Part shown: in pieces, positions 61,776 through 64,000 of the stretch | Position numbering within the stretch: position 1 is the stretch's first letter | Layout: every line of letters begins with the position of its first letter | Source of the DNA: Myxococcales bacterium | GTDB taxonomy: Bacteria > Myxococcota_A > UBA9042 | Direction: 5' to 3' | NCBI GenBank assembly: GCA_023954815.1 | Contig: JAGSHB010000010.1 | Location: 1-64,000, forward strand | DNA: 64,000 nucleotides | Position numbers and translations under genes: made by a program | The notes under the pieces: generated by a model | The model's database searches: none | The model's input: the letters and a program-made list of their open reading frames with translations, nothing else | Told to the model about the DNA's origin: nothing

Positions 61776-63446
61776 CTAGAACTCCACAATCCACGCCGCG
61801 CTCAGGCGCCAAGCCGCCGTGGCGCTGGCCCCGTCTCTTCCGGCGTCAAATGCTGGCCCTGGGGCAAAGTAGCTGAACTGCAGGACACCACGCCCGGCGG
61901 TGCCGAAGCCCCAATCTACCCGACCTGCGGGCTCGATGCCGAGGAAGGAAGCCTTGCCCGGGGTCGCGCCAGACTGTGATGCGCCTGCGATGAGGCAACC
62001 GATCTCAAGTGCGCGGCCTAAGGATGTGCTCCCGAGCGATAGCCGCCACGAAGGGCGTGCGTACCAAGCATTCGCCACGGCGCCGATGACCTCACGAAAC
62101 AACAGGCCATCGACAAGCATACCGCGATGGGCGGCTACGCCCGTGACGAAAGAGCGATGAACGAGTTCTTTCGAGTTGGGGTCAAGAACCGTCAGGTTGG
62201 CCTGATCGAGCACACCGAACCCACCCGCGTCGTCGCCGCTTGCCCAGCCGGCCCGAAGTCCGAAGCGATGAGTGCCGGTCGTCAAACTGAGGCGCGTGGC
62301 GATCGCCCCGCCGACAAACGTGGTGCTGGTATCCGTGCTGGGCAAGGCGTCGGTATTGTCGACGGTGGCGACCCGCAAAAGGGCCTCTCCCTCAGCGTGA
62401 AAGACGCCGGCTTTCGTGGTTGTACGCCAGGAAACAGTCCCCTGTGGCACGATCAACAGCGCGTCCCGTGGGACCAACTGGCTGCAGTTGCCCGTCGACA
62501 GGCAGGCTGCATCGAGATCTGGGTTGTCTTCGTGCTCCATGCGCAGTGCCACGGACTGATCTTGATAGGAGACTGCGACCCCCCACCGCAGGCCATCGGA
62601 TGTTGGCGACGGAGCGCCGCCCTCCACCTGGGCGAGGTAGCGGATGACGTCTGCTGAGTCTTGCAGCCCGTAGCGTAAAGCGCTGTCCTCCGGGCCCTTG
62701 CTGGTGATGGGCAACGTGCCCATTGTGTCGCGTGAAAGCCCGAATTTCAGCCCGAATAGCTTGGCCGTGAGCCCAACCCGATCGACGTCAGACTGAAAAT
62801 CCGATAAGCGATCGCGGCCGTCGTTGCGCCACAGACCGAGACCGAAATGGTCACCGACGCGCCCAATCGTGAGTTTCGCCAGACCAAAGAGATCGAATGT
62901 ACCCCAGGCCCGCCGAACCAAGACCAAATCGGACCACGCTGAGCCTCCCATCAGGCCCACCAGCGGACCTGAGCCCACTGCGGGAGTGGCGCCGCTCAAC
63001 AGTCCGCCAGACACGTCGATCTGGGCATGGATCTCAGCGAGCGCGCCAATAAACAAGGTTGGATTAAGCCGAAGACGGGCGTCGGCCAAGCCCACGTCGC
63101 CGCCGGGAGCGCTGCCAGCGATACGACTGACCGAGCCTGGCATGCCGCCCTGCCCCAGCCCTGGGTTGGAGAGCCACTGCCCGCGCAGGCGGCTCCAGCC
63201 AGCCAACTGCAAGTGGACAAACGGAGCGCTTGCTGCCGGTGAGGCCGGGGCGATGGCGTCGACGGATGGCCCGGCCTCGGCGCTCTTGGTGGGCGTAATC
63301 TTGCCCGCCACGCCCGATCCGCTGGCGGCAGTCGCCTGATTCGGCGCGATGCACAGCAGGAGGAGGCCGACAGTCCATGCAGCGACTCGCCGCGATGATG
63401 GCGGGGAGAGGAGGGCTGCAGTTGCGCGTTTTCGCGGGGACATCAA
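61776..63446 (-). CDS. Outer membrane beta-barrel protein, TIGR04551-like
   Basis: 556 residues; signal ending CIAPNQATAAS. After a linker to about residue 70 the barrel starts with FVHLQLAGWSRLRGQWL and continues with the blocks LADARLRLNPTLFIGALAEIHAQIDV, VLVRRAWGTFDLFGLAKLTIGRVGDHFGLGLWRNDG and VDRVGLTAKLFGLKFGLSRD, which match my memory of the myxobacterial family TIGR04551 (ANMRLRLEPT.., ..GRMGxHWGLGM..). It ends in a strand with terminal Phe (AWIVEF), the usual barrel sorting signal. Likely a porin-like or structural outer membrane protein; substrate unknown. Confidence 0.82.
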   Translation of the reverse strand: MMSPRKRATAALLSPPSSRRVAAWTVGLLLLCIAPNQATAASGSGVAGKITPTKSAEAGPSVDAIAPASPAASAPFVHLQLAGWSRLRGQWLSNPGLGQGGMPGSVSRIAGSAPGGDVGLADARLRLNPTLFIGALAEIHAQIDVSGGLLSGATPAVGSGPLVGLMGGSAWSDLVLVRRAWGTFDLFGLAKLTIGRVGDHFGLGLWRNDGRDRLSDFQSDVDRVGLTAKLFGLKFGLSRDTMGTLPITSKGPEDSALRYGLQDSADVIRYLAQVEGGAPSPTSDGLRWGVAVSYQDQSVALRMEHEDNPDLDAACLSTGNCSQLVPRDALLIVPQGTVSWRTTTKAGVFHAEGEALLRVATVDNTDALPSTDTSTTFVGGAIATRLSLTTGTHRFGLRAGWASGDDAGGFGVLDQANLTVLDPNSKELVHRSFVTGVAAHRGMLVDGLLFREVIGAVANAWYARPSWRLSLGSTSLGRALEIGCLIAGASQSGATPGKASFLGIEPAGRVDWGFGTAGRGVLQFSYFAPGPAFDAGRDGASATAAWRLSAAWIVEF

Positions 63447-63561
63447 GAAAGCTCCAGGAGCGGTGGGGCGCGGAGTGTAGAGAAGCGGCGAGCGAAGCGG
63501 AAGGGGGGCAATCAGAACAGTCGGGCGAGTGTGGAACGACTGTTGCTGGCGGGATCAACCG

Positions 63562-64000
63562 TCAAGGTTGATCGAGCCCTGGACGCTGATAGATCGACAG
63601 AATTGGAACGCCCTCCGAGTGCACCTGGGCGATGGGTGCAACCGTACCAAAGGCCTGCTGGCATTCGAGTTCGTAGTCGTCGTGAGCACGCTGATGATGG
63701 AAGAAACCGAGCTTCGCTTCGGCTGGCTTGTTGGCGTAGCTGAGGTCCCTGCGAAACCATCCCTCGCGCTGATACATGCGAAACGCGCCCCACGCGCTGT
63801 TGTGGAACCAAATCCGAGCGTTCTTTGGCGCCCGGCGGTTGACCTCAGCGAGGCCGTCGCGGGTCGCGCCGCCCCAGAATTGGCGCTGCATTCCGGCCAA
63901 GGCTGCCCCGGGCAGGCCGCCGATGAGCTCGTTGTGATAGAGCGAGCCGTGTGGATGTACGTCGCGCGTTGCCTGAGCCGCTGGTAGAGCAACCAGCGCC
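63562..64000 (-). CDS. C-terminal part of a GT39-like membrane glycosyltransferase (5' end outside the window)
   Basis: The frame is open across the window edge, so only the last 146 or so residues are seen. The segment YHNELIGGLPGAAMAGMQRQFWGG fits the conserved C-terminal block of bacterial dolichyl-phosphate-mannose-type (GT39/PMT_2) glycosyltransferases (YyNElvGGpxGAxxxGxexxYWGd). It continues with ARIWFHNSAWGAFRMYQREGWFRRDL and ends ...SIYQRPGLDQP. No catalytic Asp region is in view. An ATG at 63900 could be mistaken for the start but lies inside the conserved block. Confidence 0.75.
   Translation of the reverse strand, partial: ALVALPAAQATRDVHPHGSLYHNELIGGLPGAALAGMQRQFWGGATRDGLAEVNRRAPKNARIWFHNSAWGAFRMYQREGWFRRDLSYANKPAEAKLGFFHHQRAHDDYELECQQAFGTVAPIAQVHSEGVPILSIYQRPGLDQP

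Overview
The window is high-GC bacterial DNA from a Gram-negative (diderm) organism, most likely a member of the Myxococcota or a close deltaproteobacterial relative. The evidence is indirect: many lipoproteins with Asp/Ala/Thr-rich linkers after the lipobox, several very large Cys-rich surface proteins, two proteins with MopE-like CDGxDNDCDG repeats, HEAT-repeat lipoproteins, a barrel resembling the myxobacterial TIGR04551 family, and Mpl and LolC/E-type envelope genes. I saw no rRNA, tRNA, CRISPR array, insertion sequence or prophage structural cassette.

Layout. 1-5.5 kb: motor part of FtsK (5' end outside the window, with an in-frame stop), an unrecognised protein, a Cys-rich lipoprotein and an RNase E/G enzyme. 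5.6-8.7 kb (minus): pdxA coupled to a lipoprotein with two ExbD-like segments and an unknown protein. 8.8-9.7 kb (plus): a tiny lipoprotein coupled to a gluzincin-type protease. 9.8-13.0 kb (minus): the classic rpsB-tsf-pyrH-frr cluster, then recO, a RodZ-like protein and an oversized LolC/E-like permease up to 16.8 kb. 16.9-31.0 kb (plus): an Ig-like lipoprotein, a SerA-type dehydrogenase, a 110-bp tandem repeat with nested hairpins, an AAA+ ATPase with a small coupled partner, a lipoprotein with a PEGA-like segment, a 9-repeat MopE-like lipoprotein coupled to mpl, and rpsA with a strong terminator.

31.2-50.8 kb (mostly minus): a lamin-tail-like lipoprotein, a HEAT-like lipoprotein, a 1219-residue MopE/kelch-like lipoprotein, nnr-pdxJ-glmM, a patatin, and a tightly packed run of deacetylase, FadL-like porin, membrane protein and mutY, headed by a two-component system (response regulator and histidine kinase). 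50.9-64 kb (minus): a HEAT protein, three tandem giant Cys-rich lipoproteins of one family, a TIGR04551-like barrel and the end of a GT39-like glycosyltransferase.

How it fits together. Housekeeping modules (translation, vitamin B6, cell wall precursors and recycling, DNA repair) alternate with envelope and surface proteins. The five giant Cys/Asp-rich lipoproteins alone take about a quarter of the window. The most unusual item is the AAA+ ATPase at 20.15 kb. Its first 60 residues read like the helix-two-turn-helix part of ribosomal protein S13; it carries a degenerate first AAA module and a canonical second one, is translationally coupled to a 91-residue protein, and sits directly behind a structured tandem repeat with no visible ribosome binding site.
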